Origin: Isoetes taiwanensis
Taxonomy: Eukaryota; Streptophyta; Lycopodiopsida; Isoetales; Isoetaceae
Reading direction: 5' to 3'
NCBI GenBank assembly: GCA_021234155.1
Contig: JAJEKV010000030.1
Span: forward strand, 12,770,718 to 12,834,717
DNA length: 64,000 nt
The translations under genes were made by a program, and so were the position numbers. The notes beneath the pieces are model-generated. The model was not told where the DNA came from. It did not search any database and saw only the letters and a list, made by a program, of their open reading frames with translations. This document shows positions 33,980 through 44,905 of the stretch, piece by piece; positions within the stretch are counted from its first letter, which is position 1, and every line of letters starts with the position of its first letter.

Positions 33980-34690
33980 TTATGAATGGGATCCGCAATG
34001 GCTGCTAGTCCGGTATGAAGGTGGAGTAATAATTGACCTTACCTGGGAAAGAACGCGTGTCTCCTTGATATTGGCTGGTGCTTGAGCCTTGAGCACACAA
34101 CTGATTTTGGCAGGATCTGTGGTGATACCTGCTTTGCTGACAACATGGCCTAACAGAACACCAGAGGTGACGCAAAAGGTGCATTTCTCAGGATTGAGAC
34201 TAATGCCGGACTCATCACATTTCTGGAAGACGAGTTCCAATTTATCCAAATGGTCAGCCATGGAATCAGAGGGCGCGAGAAGTCATCTTGAAAAATTTGC
34301 AAGAAGGGATTTTCCTTCATGAAATCATGAAAAACTGAGAGCATGATGCGTTGAAACGTTGATGGAGAGTTTGATAATCCAAAAGGAACCACCTTGTAGG
34401 CAAAAGTGCCCCACGGGGTGGTGAAAGTAGTCTTGAGTTGATCAGATTCTTTGATTGAGATCTGATTGTAGCCAGAAAAACCATCCATGAAGGAGTACAT
34501 CTCATGTCCAGCCACCTCTTCCAGAACCTGGTCTGTGAAGGGAAGTGGAAAATGATCACGCCCGTGGGCTCGGTTGAGTTTCCGATAGTCCACCGACGCC
34601 GGATCTTACCATTGTGTTTGAGGGCAATGACGATGGGGCTCACCCATTCGAATGTTTGACCTCATAGATCAAACCCGCAGCAAGGAGTTT
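33980..34690 (-). pseudogene. Element D reverse transcriptase
   Basis: VIALKHNGKIR, DYRKLNRAHGRDHFPLPF, YSFMDGFSGYNQISI, AYKVVPFGLSNSPSTFQR and the catalytic FLQIFQDDFS, then ISLNPEKCTFCV and GHVVSKAGITTDPAKI. The x-DD site and DGFSGYNQ are typical of the non-chromovirus Gypsy branch. Several frameshifts. Confidence 0.87.
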
Positions 34691-34696
34691 GTCAAT

Positions 34697-35396
34697 TTAC
34701 GCCTTGACGCGATCCACGGTAATTAGGGTTGAGCCGGTCTCGTCGTTGCTAATCTGGTCGTGCATCCGATTTGGTAGGAATGGTGAGTTCCCCAAGCTTT
34801 TGTTGATTCCCGAAGATCTCGTAACTCCAGTGAAAATGTGTTTGAATTTTTGAGCGGCTCGGACGGCCTGATTACGATAAGGAGCCGGAAGATTTGCAGC
34901 AATGCGGACAGGTTGATTGTTGCCGACGTCCACAATCTCGACTTCTGGAGTCTGAATATGGGGTATTACTTCAGTATCCTGGACAATGTGTGCAGGAGGT
35001 TGGAGCATAACCGGATGCGTGGCACTTTGCGTGGTGAAAAAGAGGGGTTGCTCAGTTTCATCCAGCAGAGGTTGCTTCATGGCGTGTACATCAACGGGGA
35101 GTTGCGGGAGGTTGAAAGATCGAAAAGTGATCAACACGTTGGATTCGATTGCAAGGAGCGGTAAGGGTCAAGCAAAGCAGCCATACGGCTGGTCCCGATC
35201 AAGAGTCATTTCTCCCCAAGGATCGGCATATTGAGGGTAGGATGATGGAGGCGACTTTCGCAGTGGAGCTGAACTTGATAAATATTCTCGAGCTTCTTGA
35301 GAATGCGTTCCGAGAGAGAGGGTTCCGCATTGTCAACAGAAATGATCCTGCCTGTTTGCAAGTCCATGGTGGCATTGAGATGACCATCAGTGATGA
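34697..35396 (-). pseudogene. Element D linker between protease and RT
   Basis: A minus-strand reading continues with RNQAVRAAQKFKHIFTG and MVISMPPWTCKQ-type shadow frames. No conserved domain. It presumably joined protease to RT in the polyprotein. Confidence 0.5.
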
Positions 35397-35954
35397 CTAA
35401 CTGGTCCGTGGCCCAGTAATGGATACTCTTTGCCTGGCGGAGAAAAGGTCTGCCGACCAGCATTTCATAGTCACGGATCTTCGACTTTCCAAACTCCAAA
35501 TTCCATGGGGAAGCCGGAGATCACCGATGTTGATGTGAAGAAGAGGTGTGGCGCCTTGAGGTCGCGTTATATGGCCATTAGCCAACTTGATGTCATATGG
35601 GGCACCGAAAAGAGTTGTGTGATGCCCATTTGTTTGGCGGAGTTTATCCGTGATGAGATTGACTGCGCTACCTCCATCTATTTGAACATGGTTGACTTGT
35701 CGATTACCCACCGTGGCATGGACCGTGGGTGTAGAGGTAATACGCCCCAACCAAAACAGTTGGGGAGTGGTAACCGGTCCTTGAGAGCGGATGAGTTTCA
35801 AAATGGTGGCCAAGCTTAAAGGAATTTTGATCTTGGCTAGCTCCTCTTGGAGTTCTAGAGGCACATGAGAAAAAGGATCTGCTTTGGTTCCACCGGTCTT
35901 TGGAGTGCGTGGTAGTGAAGCGGCAACTTTTGAGTAAGTCAACCTCGGCAGCAA
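35397..35954 (-). pseudogene. Element D aspartic protease region
   Basis: A minus-strand frame of 185 codons. VNHVQIDGGSAVNLITD is the retropepsin active site in the Asp-Gly-Gly-Ser form found in many Tat/Athila elements, then FGAPYDIKLANGHITRPQG. It precedes RT as expected. Confidence 0.75.
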
Positions 35955-36247
35955 TATTGGGATACTGGTGAGAGCGTGGAGGTTGAGATGTGGAAGGTGT
36001 GTCTTGTCTTTGTTGAGCTCGTGGTGGTGGCATGAACATTTGCCAATGTCGCGGCCTTCGCCAAATTTTGCATGAGGTTCAAAATGCTTTGGCTAACTTT
36101 TGGCATGACATGTGGCATGAGCTTCTCCAAGTCGGGTGCAAAGTGAACCTTTTTTTCGTCCTCATGAGGAATGGTGTCAACCGCAAAGGCAGGTTGCGTG
36201 CCATTCGAATAATGGTCAAGGGACGGATGCCTTGGTGCGGCATGAAA

Positions 36248-36860
36248 CTAAACCAACCCAATTTGACGGCTGGACTGGAGGATTAAGTGCCTGAAATATT
36301 TCCTCTTGTGCTTGTTGATCCAGCTGAGGTTGATTTGCTGGAGCTGGTTGATAGCGTGATTGCTGAGGCGCTCTTGGTGGCTTCTTAAGAACTGGTCTCG
36401 GGCCTTGTTTGCCATTAGCAATCCGAGTTGGTAAGCCGTGAGGCGGACCGATGTGGTCCGATTTGTGCCGTGAAGTCGCATTCGAACTTGTGGAAGTTGA
36501 GGACACGCCGTGGTGGTATGACCCCATTCTTGACAGTGATAACACTGAGCTTTAGAAGGATCAAAAGGAGGACGTGGGTTGGATCCCCGTTGTTGCTCCT
36601 GTTGCTGATAGAGTTGAGTAGGTTGCACCCGAAGTGGTGGCTGCTGATAGTGCGATTGTTGCTGAGGTGTGGTTTGCACTTGATAAACCATTTTGTTGCG
36701 GAACGGTGTGGGATGAGTGCGAGTGCACTCTTCCGTGGCATGATTGCACATGTTGCATCGCTTGCAATGAGGCGGGCCATTGGTGGAGTTGCACTCATTT
36801 GCCAAATGGCCTTGGTATTTGCAAATATGGCACCAGATTTGACTGCGCTATGGATTAGCG
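36248..36860 (-). pseudogene. Element D Gag C-terminal part with three zinc knuckles
   Basis: Three C-x2-C-x4-H-x4-C knuckles in a row: CHICKYQGHLANEC, CKRCNMCNHATEEC and CYHCQEWGHTTTAC, separated by Gln/Pro-rich linkers. Three knuckles are more than the one or two usual in plant Gypsy Gag. The frame differs from the N-terminal Gag frame. Confidence 0.85.
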
Positions 36861-38030
36861 TGTTGAGGCTGAACAGCCGTTTGTCGAACCATGACAGGTG
36901 GAATGAACGGGAGCTCTTGAAGAGCCACGCCTCGGGAGGAAACATTGACTGAGTGATTGACAAGGTCGATAGCCTGCTCCAAAGTCTTGGGACGCAGTAT
37001 TCGGGTCATGAGTCAATAGCCGGAGGAAGTCCTTGGAGAAACCGGACCAAAATCGGCCTGCGGTGGGGTACTCCTTGAGCTTACTTAGCAGAATGTGAAG
37101 TCGATCCGCAAAATCCCGGGCAGACTCCGTGGGCTCTTGTTGAAGTTCATTGAGTTGCTTGAGATGAAGTTGATCATCATCCGTGGTCCCATAATGAGAC
37201 AGAAAAGCAGTTCTCATTTCGGACCAGTCTTGTTTCCAATGGCTTTTGTTGGACATGAGCCATTGATGAGGAGAGCCACGCAGGGTGGTGGAAAAGATGT
37301 GGAATTTCAGTTGAGGTTGCGCATGACCATTTAGGACAGCTAGAGCCTCAAATTCTTCCATGTGGGCCTGAGCACTTTGGTCTAACGGTTTGCCTTTCGT
37401 GTTGCCAAAGGTGGGATAAGTCAGTTTCAGAGTCTGAAAGGTAGATGTGAAAGTGCTGGGCTGGACAGGAACAGTATAGTGAGGATATTGAGGTTGAGTT
37501 GGATGTGGCATGGTGCCTGAAGGACCCTGATGAAGGGGTGACTGCGGTTGAGAAACGGAAGTAGCTGGAGCATTGGTTTTGAGATCTGTAAGGTTGTAAA
37601 CAGGAAGAAGGCGAGTGGGGAAACGTAGGGAAAGGATATTCTGGGTAGGCTTAAAGGAGACGGTGGATATCCTTGCCCACCCGGGAGATGATGGTTGTGA
37701 AGGAAGAGGCGTATGGCCTGAAGAATTATGGATGTAGGCATGTTCAGGGGTATGAAAGTACGGTTGAGAAGGTTGAGCCTGATAAGGCTCCTGATAGTGA
37801 TGAGGGGACTGAGGTTGTGAGCAATGTTTGCACGCTTGGGGCGGGGAACTGGGACGAGACAGGACACGAGGGGTTGGTGGCGCTGACTGAGCCCTAGACC
37901 GAAGATGGCCTCCCTCTATGTCATAAGCAGATCCATACATGTCGCGAACAGTTTCCCGACGCTGATGGCGCTCCAAGCGAGAGGCCGTCTGAGAAAGGAG
38001 TTCTTCTGGCGTGAAATTTCGGACAGACAT
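36855..38030 (-). pseudogene. Element D Gag N-terminal part
   Basis: ATG at 38030, only 47 bp after the 5' LTR (MSVRNFTPEELLSQ). A Pro/Gln/Ser-rich N-terminal half (about residues 50-200) is followed by the capsid-like core: AHMEEFEALAVLNGHAQ, FHIFSTTLRGSPHQWLMSN, WSEMRTAFLSHYG and ARDFADRLHILLSKL. The frame shifts near 36990, before the zinc knuckles. Confidence 0.82.
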
Positions 38031-38054
38031 GGCGACAGAAGAAAGTAGGATGGA

Positions 38055-38076
38055 ATCAGACCCGGCAGCGGCGACA
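38055..38076 (-). promoter_or_regulatory. Primer-binding site of element D (like tRNA-Asp)
   Basis: On the minus strand TGTCGCCGCTGCCGGG starts one base after the LTR. It agrees with the complement of plant tRNA-Asp 3' ends at about 14 of 17 positions from memory. Athila/Tat elements often use this primer. Confidence 0.55.
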
Positions 38077-38077
38077 G

Positions 38078-38666
38078 TGTTTGGGGTCTGGGTTCGGGAA
38101 CTCCTGGAAGACAGCCCTCTGTGAGGACCCGTGGATCTAACAGGAGAGTCCGGGGGACTATGTCACGCGGGATTTGCAAGAAGAGAAGAAGAAGAAGAAA
38201 ACAGAACAAATGAGAGGAAAATGATAAGCTTCCTTGATATCAATGATGAACATACATGAGCTCTCGCAATAGAGAGAAAAACTGAAAGGAGACAAGACTC
38301 AAAACTCATCTAAAAACTCATGTGCTAGCTCTACTCATATATATAGTACAATGGCCTTTGGCCCAATATAGACACTCTGACTGATCTCGGTGCCGACTCC
38401 TGGAAGGAGGCCCGATTTTGAGGAATGTTGGCGGTGCCTCTTGAAGTGCCTAGAATCACTTATTTGACGCCGACGCGGGGGTGGGGCCGTCACTTGTCCG
38501 AGCGGCCTCTTGTTGATTCTGGACGAGGCTTTGATTGCGTGTGGGTCCGTTTGGTCTTCTGGCGAGCCTTTGATGGCTTTAATTCGGGTCGATCGAGGAT
38601 CCTTGAGCTTGACTCGGTCTGTCAGATGCATGAATAGTCCTGTACCGAGGAGGCATGGGACTAACA
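38078..38666 (-). repeat. Element D, 5' LTR (right side)
   Basis: TGTTTGGGGTCTGGG to CTAACA, 589 bp. See the 3' LTR for the uneven divergence between the two. Confidence 0.9.
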
Positions 38667-39248
38667 CTACATCTATTCTAATCTATCTAATCATACATGG
38701 TTAGGTTCCTTTGTTAGTGTCTATCATTCTTAGGTGTAGGGGTCGCTTATAGCCAAGAATGGATGCTAAACCCCTTGAAAGAGGCGATAACTCGGATCTA
38801 CCTATTGAATCAACCACCCACCCGCATCTTGGCGGCTCCCCCCCTCCTCAAAGCGTCCATGCTGCTGATCTCGGGTCCACGATCTTGGATCGGCGCAACT
38901 TTGGGAGATCCGACTTCTCCGCCTCCGCTCGGCGAAATGCATCCTCTGCTGCTCCAATCCGAGACTCAGGGGCTGAGAACTGAAAGGGTTTTCCTTTTAG
39001 GGTTTATGCCCCTTTATCTCCACGCATTTAGGGCTGGTCCCTTTTTGGTCAATGGGTCATTGTCACGTGGCAAAAAGGGATTATATTCACATGTTGCTTT
39101 AACATGTGCAATATAATGGTTCACAAGGTCGTACCCTAGGGTACTACCCTTTACGGTCGCCGTGTACATGTCGTCTGAGTCGACATGTACTAGTGACGTG
39201 TCAATATAATATACGTAGTCATACCGTATATTATGCTGGAACGTCACA
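38667..39248 (-). repeat. Element C LTR (inverted), right part
   Basis: Continues the inverted LTR from 25937 after element D and ends GGAACGTCACA, the reverse complement of the B LTR start. Confidence 0.85.
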
Positions 39249-39612
39249 TTCTCCCCACCTTGAATTGATGCTGTCCGCAGCATCAGGAGTCTCCCCACCT
39301 TGGGATCTTCCTGTCCTGCAACCAACTTGATGCATACAATTTATTACTATTACAATTATTAGAATTACTCTAAGGTAATATTTTTAAAGCATTACTAGGA
39401 CATTATCCCAATAACTTATCAATTCATAACTCTATTAAAGCAAGGTACTTATTAGCCTTACTTAATACGACATTTAAGTTTATCAAGATTTAATAATTTC
39501 ATATACAATTATCCTTCGAGGTACTCTTCATTCCTTGCAACACATTCCAACAAAACTTGTGTTGCAAGTCGCTCTATTGGCCCGCAGGTCGACACTACAT
39601 TAATACCATTTT
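39249..39612 (-). mobile_element. Element C internal 3' end
   Basis: TTCTCCCCACC followed by TGATGCTGTCCGCAGCATCA and a second CTCCCCACC is the reverse of the B purine tract region. It continues to a part homologous to B at about 41235-41260 (ACCTGC and GGCCAATAGA in reverse). The rest of C is missing. Confidence 0.7.
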
Positions 39613-40842
39613 AATTACATGGTTAGGTTCCTTTGTTACTGTCTATTATTCTTAGGTTGTAGGGGTCGCCTATAGCTAAGAATGAATACGAATCCTATAG
39701 AATGAGAGCTGAAAACTCGGATCTAACTATCGGATCAACCACTAACCCGCTTCTTGGCTGGCTCCCACTCCTCTGAAGGCGTCCATGCTGCTGGTTCTCG
39801 AGACTGCTGGTCTTGGATCGAGCTGCAACCTAGGAATTCCGGTTCCTCTGCTACTGTTCAGGCGAAAGGGCGTCCAATGCTGCTCTAATCCGACCTATAG
39901 GGGCTGGAAACCGAAAAGGTTTCCCTTTTAGGGTTTATGTCCCTTTATCCCCACGATTTTAGGGCTGGGCCCTTTTGGTCAATGGGCTATTGCCACATGG
40001 CAAAAGATATTATATTCACATGTGGCCTTAACATGTGCAATATAATGGTTCACGGGGTCGCACCCTAGGGTACTTCCCCTTTATGGTCGCTGTGTACATG
40101 TCGACTGAGTCGACATGTACTAGTGACGTGTCAGTATAATATACGTATTCATACCGTATATTATTCTGGAACGTCACATTCTCCCCACCCTGGATTGATG
40201 CTGTCCGCAGCATCACGAGTCTCCCCACCTTTGACAAGAACCTGTATAAAGAACCTTGGATTGTACATGTAATTAACACAATTATTATAAGATAATGCTT
40301 AAAAGTTATAATTGAAATGTTTATAATCACCACGTGGTAAATTTCCCACTACTCGAGGTTCGTGCTTGGGCTTTTATCTCCAAGACTGAATGTCTAGATT
40401 AGTTAGTTCCTATAGGATTACTGTCAGTGCTCGATCCTGGTCTGCCAAGATCAAAGCTCTGATACCATTGTGACGGCCCCATCTCATATACGATGCCCCG
40501 ATCGTATAAAAACTGGAGATCATCCCTCAAACCAGCATCTGCTCTCTGATGTGAGGCCGTCCACCTAACATCGGGCTCTTGATGGTGGCCAAGAACCCGA
40601 CGGGGAAGAATGGACGTGTCATTCATCCCGTCTCCCTCGGGATCGATCTAACTGCGGAAGCGTAAACACACATGAGCACATGACATAAATCAATAATAAC
40701 ATACCCACCTCGAAGGGTGGTCCACCATATCACAGTAGCTGCAACAACACATCAGTACATCAACATAACATGGGGAAATCCTACCCAGGCTCAGACTCAT
40801 GGGGAAAGACTGACGGCTTGGGCCTCCAGATAGCAATGCAGA
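39613..40842 (-). mobile_element. Element C2: inverted, internally deleted B-family element
   Basis: Partial inverted LTR (39613-40169, ending GGAACGTCACA), then about 160 bp of 3' internal sequence, about 135 bp of 5' leader with the primer site in reverse (GCTCTGATACCA at about 40452), then a second inverted LTR from 40467 (TGTGACGGCCCC) broken at about 40842. Two LTRs with about 300 bp between them and no genes is a miniature non-autonomous form. Its 3' internal part differs from B's by one base in about 160. Confidence 0.75.
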
Positions 40843-41554
40843 GGTCAGCTCATCACCGAAGTGATCGACTCCGAACCGATGGGTGAGTGAGGTAACATAG
40901 GAGTCTACTTCCGATGCCACGGAAGTAGTCAGCTTGAGAGAAAAGAGGTCATTCAGATGCATGATAGGGAAGCACCTCTAGTCAATTCTTATCACGGGAA
41001 GGATCCTTCATGCCTAACTACGGGGAGGACACCAACCTTCACGCAAAAAGCAACTAAAGGTGTAGGCATGAGTGTCATCCTAGGCACGATAGGGCGCTGT
41101 CTCCACGGCCATGATGGGAGAAGCATAATCTTCCTACGCCGGGAGATATGCCTTGCATTCATGCAATTGTGTTAATGGGTGGTTCCCTAACAACCAACCC
41201 TTATGATAAGTAATCATGTACTAATGTAGTGTTGAACCTGCAGGCCAATAGAATGACGAACCGGCGGGAGGTTGCACTACAAGAACTGGTGGCATATATA
41301 GCTACAATCAGACGAGAACCTTAAGAACAATTTTGTCATGATTAATCTTGATATTATAATTGATAATTGAAGTAAGGCATAAATTAAATGCCTTACCACG
41401 TGGTGATTATAAACATTTCAATTATAACTTTTAAGCATTATCTTATAATAATTGTGTTAATTACATGTACAATCCAAGGTTCTTTATACAGGTTCTTGTC
41501 AAAGGTGGGGAGACTCATGATGCTGCGGACAGCATCAATCCAGGGTGGGGAGAA
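40843..41554 (+). mobile_element. Element B 3' internal region and polypurine tract
   Basis: No convincing ORF. From 41390 it is the mirror of 40170-40330 (inverted repeat). It ends with a duplicated purine tract, AGGTGGGGAGA (41500) and GGGTGGGGAGAA (41543-41554), around a perfect hairpin GATGCTGCGGACAGCATC. The part 40843-41389 is probably B sequence after the chromodomain but shares no recognisable protein. Confidence 0.6.
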
Positions 41555-43119
41555 TGTGACGTTCCAGAATAATATACGGTATGAATAATGATATTATAAT
41601 CGACATCGTCACTAGTACATGTCGACTCAGACGACATGTACACAGCGACCATAAAGGGGAAGTACCCCAGGTGCGACCCCGTGAACCATTATATTGCACA
41701 TGTTAAGGCCACATGTGAATATAATATCTTTTGCCATGTGGCAATAGCCCATTGACCAAAAGGACCCAGCCCTAAAATCGTGGGGATAAAGGGACATAAA
41801 CCCTAAAAGGGAAACCTTTTCGATTTCCAGCCCCTATAGGTCGGATTAGAGCAGCATTGGACGCCCTTTCGCCTGAACAGTAGCAGAGGAACCGGAATTT
41901 CTAGGTTGCAGCTCGATCCAAGACCAGCAGTCTCGAGAACCAGCAGCATGGACGCCTTCAGAGGAGTGGGAGCCAGCCAAGAAGCGGGTTAGTGGTTGAT
42001 CCGATAGTTAGATCCGAGTTTTCAGCTCTCATTCTATAGGATTCGTATTCATTCTTAGCTATAGGCGACCCCTACAGCCTAAGAATAATAGACACTAACA
42101 AAGGAACCTAACCATGTATGATTAGGTAGATTAGAATATATGTATTCTATTATTTTCAGTCCTGTTGTGATGATGTTTTGACATTCTATGCGCCACTCTT
42201 GTGTATTGGAAAGGGGGGTAGAGACCCAGAGCCCAAATAGTTGTATGATCCTAGTTTTAGCCCATTAATTCCCAATTAATGCGGCCTGTGCATAAGAGCC
42301 CACCTGGCTGTGGGTGGCGGAGCTAGACCGGCTGACAAGGAAGGGCTTGTCCGATCACAGTTGATCCCTCTGGTGCGTAGCGACGGCCGGGGAACATTGT
42401 GGGCTAGGCCTAATACCCTGGCACTGCGTGAGGGCAGGGTATGGGCTCGACACCTCTTGGGTGATGCGTCATCTTCTAGGGGTTCAAGTCGTATACGAGC
42501 AGTGGCTCTCTAGCTCGCCTGTGATTGGCATGAACCTTCTGGAGGAGAGTGATCTCCTCCTGCCTCATCGGGAGCTGGGGAGATGCAACCCAGTAGTAGC
42601 CCCTTTGGCTATGAACCCGGCAGGCTACGGTCAGGCTCCAATACTTTTCAGCCTATCTGCAAAGTATGCACAGGAGGGGCGGATGGAGTGGACTACCCAA
42701 CGACCATGTTCCTATGCCAGCCAAATCCAGTTGCCATGAATTCTGTCTGCATTGCTATCTGGAGGCCCAAGCCGTCAGTCTTTCCCCATGAGTTTGAGCC
42801 TGGGTAGGATTTCCCCATGTTATGTGGATGTACTGATGTGTTGTTGCAGCTTCTGTGATATGGTGGACCACCCTTTGAGGTGGGTATGTTATTATTGATT
42901 TATGTCATGTGCTCATGTGTGTTTACGCTTCCGCAGTTAGATCGATCCCGAGGGAGACGGGATGAATGACACGTCCATTCTTCCCCGTCGGGTTCTTGGC
43001 CACCATCAAGAGCCCGATGTTAGGTGGACGGCCTCACATCAGAGAGCAGATGCTGGTTTGAGGGATGATCTCCAGTTTTTATACGATCGGGGCATCGTAT
43101 ATGAGCTGGGGCCGTCACA
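41555..43119 (+). repeat. Element B, 3' LTR
   Basis: TGTGACGTTCCAG to GGCCGTCACA, 1565 bp, followed by TSD ATGGC and then the rest of element A's middle LTR. Confidence 0.92.
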
Positions 43120-43124
43120 ATGGC

Positions 43125-43173
43125 TTCAAAGTTTTGTTTGATTTCAAGTGTTTAACGCTCTAGGAGCGTTTCA
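43125..43173 (+). repeat. Element A, middle LTR, right end
   Basis: TTCAAAGTTTTG to GCGTTTCA, the last 49 bp of the LTR split by B. The primer site TGGTATCAGAG follows at 43177. Confidence 0.9.
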
Positions 43174-43233
43174 TTTTGGTATCAGAGTCTAGGTTCCTGG
43201 TCGCTAACCACTGTTGGTTATTGGGCCAGACAA

Positions 43234-43566
43234 TTGGAGATCATCGATATTCCAAGTGACAGCGAGGAAAAGGAGGTCATCAACATACCCAATGATGAGG
43301 AAGAGGGTTCCGAAGTATCCAGCCCCGAGCCAGAGAGGAAACCCTTAGGAATAAGTTCTCCATATTCTAGCTACGTCAACCAAGTTTGGAGCCCTAGGAC
43401 AATGAAAATTGTCAAAGCCTACCTAAAGCTTCGGAATGGGAGAACTAAAAAGACCCGAAAGCAAGCCCAAATAGCATTCTTTAAGCACCATAGATCTTTT
43501 GAACCTCCTGAAAGGATAGAAGTTTGCCTGCATAGATCACGTGTGTACTCTCTTGAGAATGAATAA
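43234..43566 (+). CDS. Small acidic ORF of element A with SIM-like motifs, copy 2
   Basis: Second copy of the 110-codon ORF at 12002, with about ten changes and no stop: EIIDIPSDSEE and EVINIPNDEEE keep the SIM-like layout. It likewise lacks an upstream ATG. Confidence 0.5.
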   Translation: MEIIDIPSDSEEKEVINIPNDEEEGSEVSSPEPERKPLGISSPYSSYVNQVWSPRTMKIVKAYLKLRNGRTKKTRKQAQIAFFKHHRSFEPPERIEVCLHRSRVYSLENE

Positions 43567-43686
43567 AAAAAATATATGTTTTACTTGTGTTTCTTGGCTT
43601 AGCACTTAACCGAATGTTAAAGATTGGAACTTGGATTGTCCTTGTTAGAACTCTAACGAACTTGTTAAAGTGGATTATAGAATAAC

Positions 43687-44670
43687 ATGGAGGGAGGAGA
43701 TGACAACGCTGCAGTACAAATGCTAGGTCAAATACTGCAAGGAGTGCAGCAAAAGTTGGGTTTGCTCCAGAATCAGAAGCCTATTGCAAAGGATCCAGTA
43801 GCGGACGAGATTAGCAAGATACTTCGCAATGTCAAGCAAGAAAGGTTTACGGGAAAGGATGTTTACGGGCGATGATGCAGATGCATGGCTCCATGGCATA
43901 GAATTCTACTTTAGCGTAAAGAAGACGCCTGAGAAGCAGAAAGTTGTTATTGCGGATTTGTTACTCACCAGCTTTGCTAAGATTTGGTGGGACGATTATA
44001 AGAAGATCCATAAGCTTACCTTCAGAGATATTGACTGGGATGTGTTCCGAAAAGCTTTCCAGCTACATTACTTGCCTGTGGGATACAGATTGGTGAAGAT
44101 GCATGATTTCTTGAATTTGCTGCAAACAAAATAAGTTGAAGACTATACAGCTAAGTTCCAGCAATTGCAGCCTTATGGACCTCCGTTCGAGCCAGAACAG
44201 TTAGTTGAGAGTTGTCCGTTTTAATTGGAGGCGTTACATATTCTAGTTTGGGTGAAGCAATTAGGGCTGCTAAATATAAGGAAGAAGTACTGGAGACAGC
44301 ACGAAAGAAGCGTACAAGTGATGACTTAGGTTGGAATCAGTTTGACAATTGCCGACAAAGAGTTGAGGATATTTTGACATTGAAAAGTTTCAATAACGGA
44401 CAATGCCAATCTGAAGCTAAAAAGTTAAGGACATTTCGAGAACGTAAGTGCTTTCATTGCCACCAAGTGGGTCATCAAAGGAGAGATTGTCCCCAGAAGT
44501 TACAAGAACATCGGATTGCTTATGGCATATCCAATCTGCGGGGTGGAAGTACTCCAGAGGATAACCGAGGTAAACAGCCCATGCATGCTCAAGCAATTAC
44601 CATTGAAAACGCAGTCCAAGCACATGTATGTGCAGCTACTGATGGGAATCCATCTGTAGGCCCAAACTAG
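43687..44670 (+). pseudogene. Element A Gag, copy 2 (frameshifted)
   Basis: Starts MEGGDDNAAVQMLGQILQG. An extra T near 43864 shifts the frame. The rest reads DDADAWLHGIEFYFSVK, LTSFAKIWWDDYKKIHKL and, after a stop near 44132 and a deletion near 44205, SSLGEAIRAAKYKEEVLE and the knuckle CFHCHQVGHQRRDC. Longer than copy 1. Confidence 0.85.
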
Positions 44671-44905
44671 TGTGATTCGTGTTCCAGTTAAGTTTGAGAA
44701 TCTTCCATTCAGTTCTTGATTAAGGATGTAGTATGATACAGACCAAAATCTACACTTGGAAGTTAACAATATTATGGAGGTTGCTTGCCATAGCAAAGTG
44801 GAGTATTTGTAAGCGCAAAACTTACCAGGGGAAAGTACAAGAGTATGAACTTGACTATGGGTTCTTTCCATGAGGACATGGGTAAATTTTTAGTGCGGGA
44901 GAAAA

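Larger units (their letters stand above)
25938..38666 (-). mobile_element. Element D: Ty3/Gypsy element of Tat/Athila type, minus strand
   Basis: LTRs of about 594 bp (25938-26531) and 589 bp (38078-38666), TGTTTGGGG to CTAACA. On the minus strand: primer site like tRNA-Asp, gag with three zinc knuckles, protease, RT, RNase H, integrase, then a long extra 3' region of about 3.9 kb with a further ORF in the same sense and a small antisense ORF. That extended 3' region and the tRNA-Asp-type primer fit the Tat/Athila branch; there is no chromodomain. TSD is imperfect (ATACA at 25933-25937, CTACA at 38667-38671). Many stops and frameshifts. Confidence 0.85.
14324..43119 (+). mobile_element. Element B: Ty3/Gypsy chromovirus with a histone H3-like leader ORF
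   Basis: LTRs of about 1.55 kb (14324-15867 and 41555-43119) start TGTGACGTTCCAG and end GGCCGTCACA, with 5-bp TSD ATGGC. Order inside: tRNA-iMet primer site, three hairpins, histone H3-like ORF, two hairpins, acidic ORF, gag, protease, RT, RNase H, integrase with chromodomain. The chromodomain is cut at 24966 by inverted relatives (C, C2) carrying elements D and E. B's own 3' end resumes at about 40843. Pol and gag have frameshifts and stops; the H3-like ORF does not. Confidence 0.9.

Noticed and set aside
39590-39612. A second element border at GTCGACACTACAT, because CTACAT is also element D's target
   Set aside because: The left side matches B's own internal 3' sequence in reverse, so this is part of C and the resemblance is coincidence.
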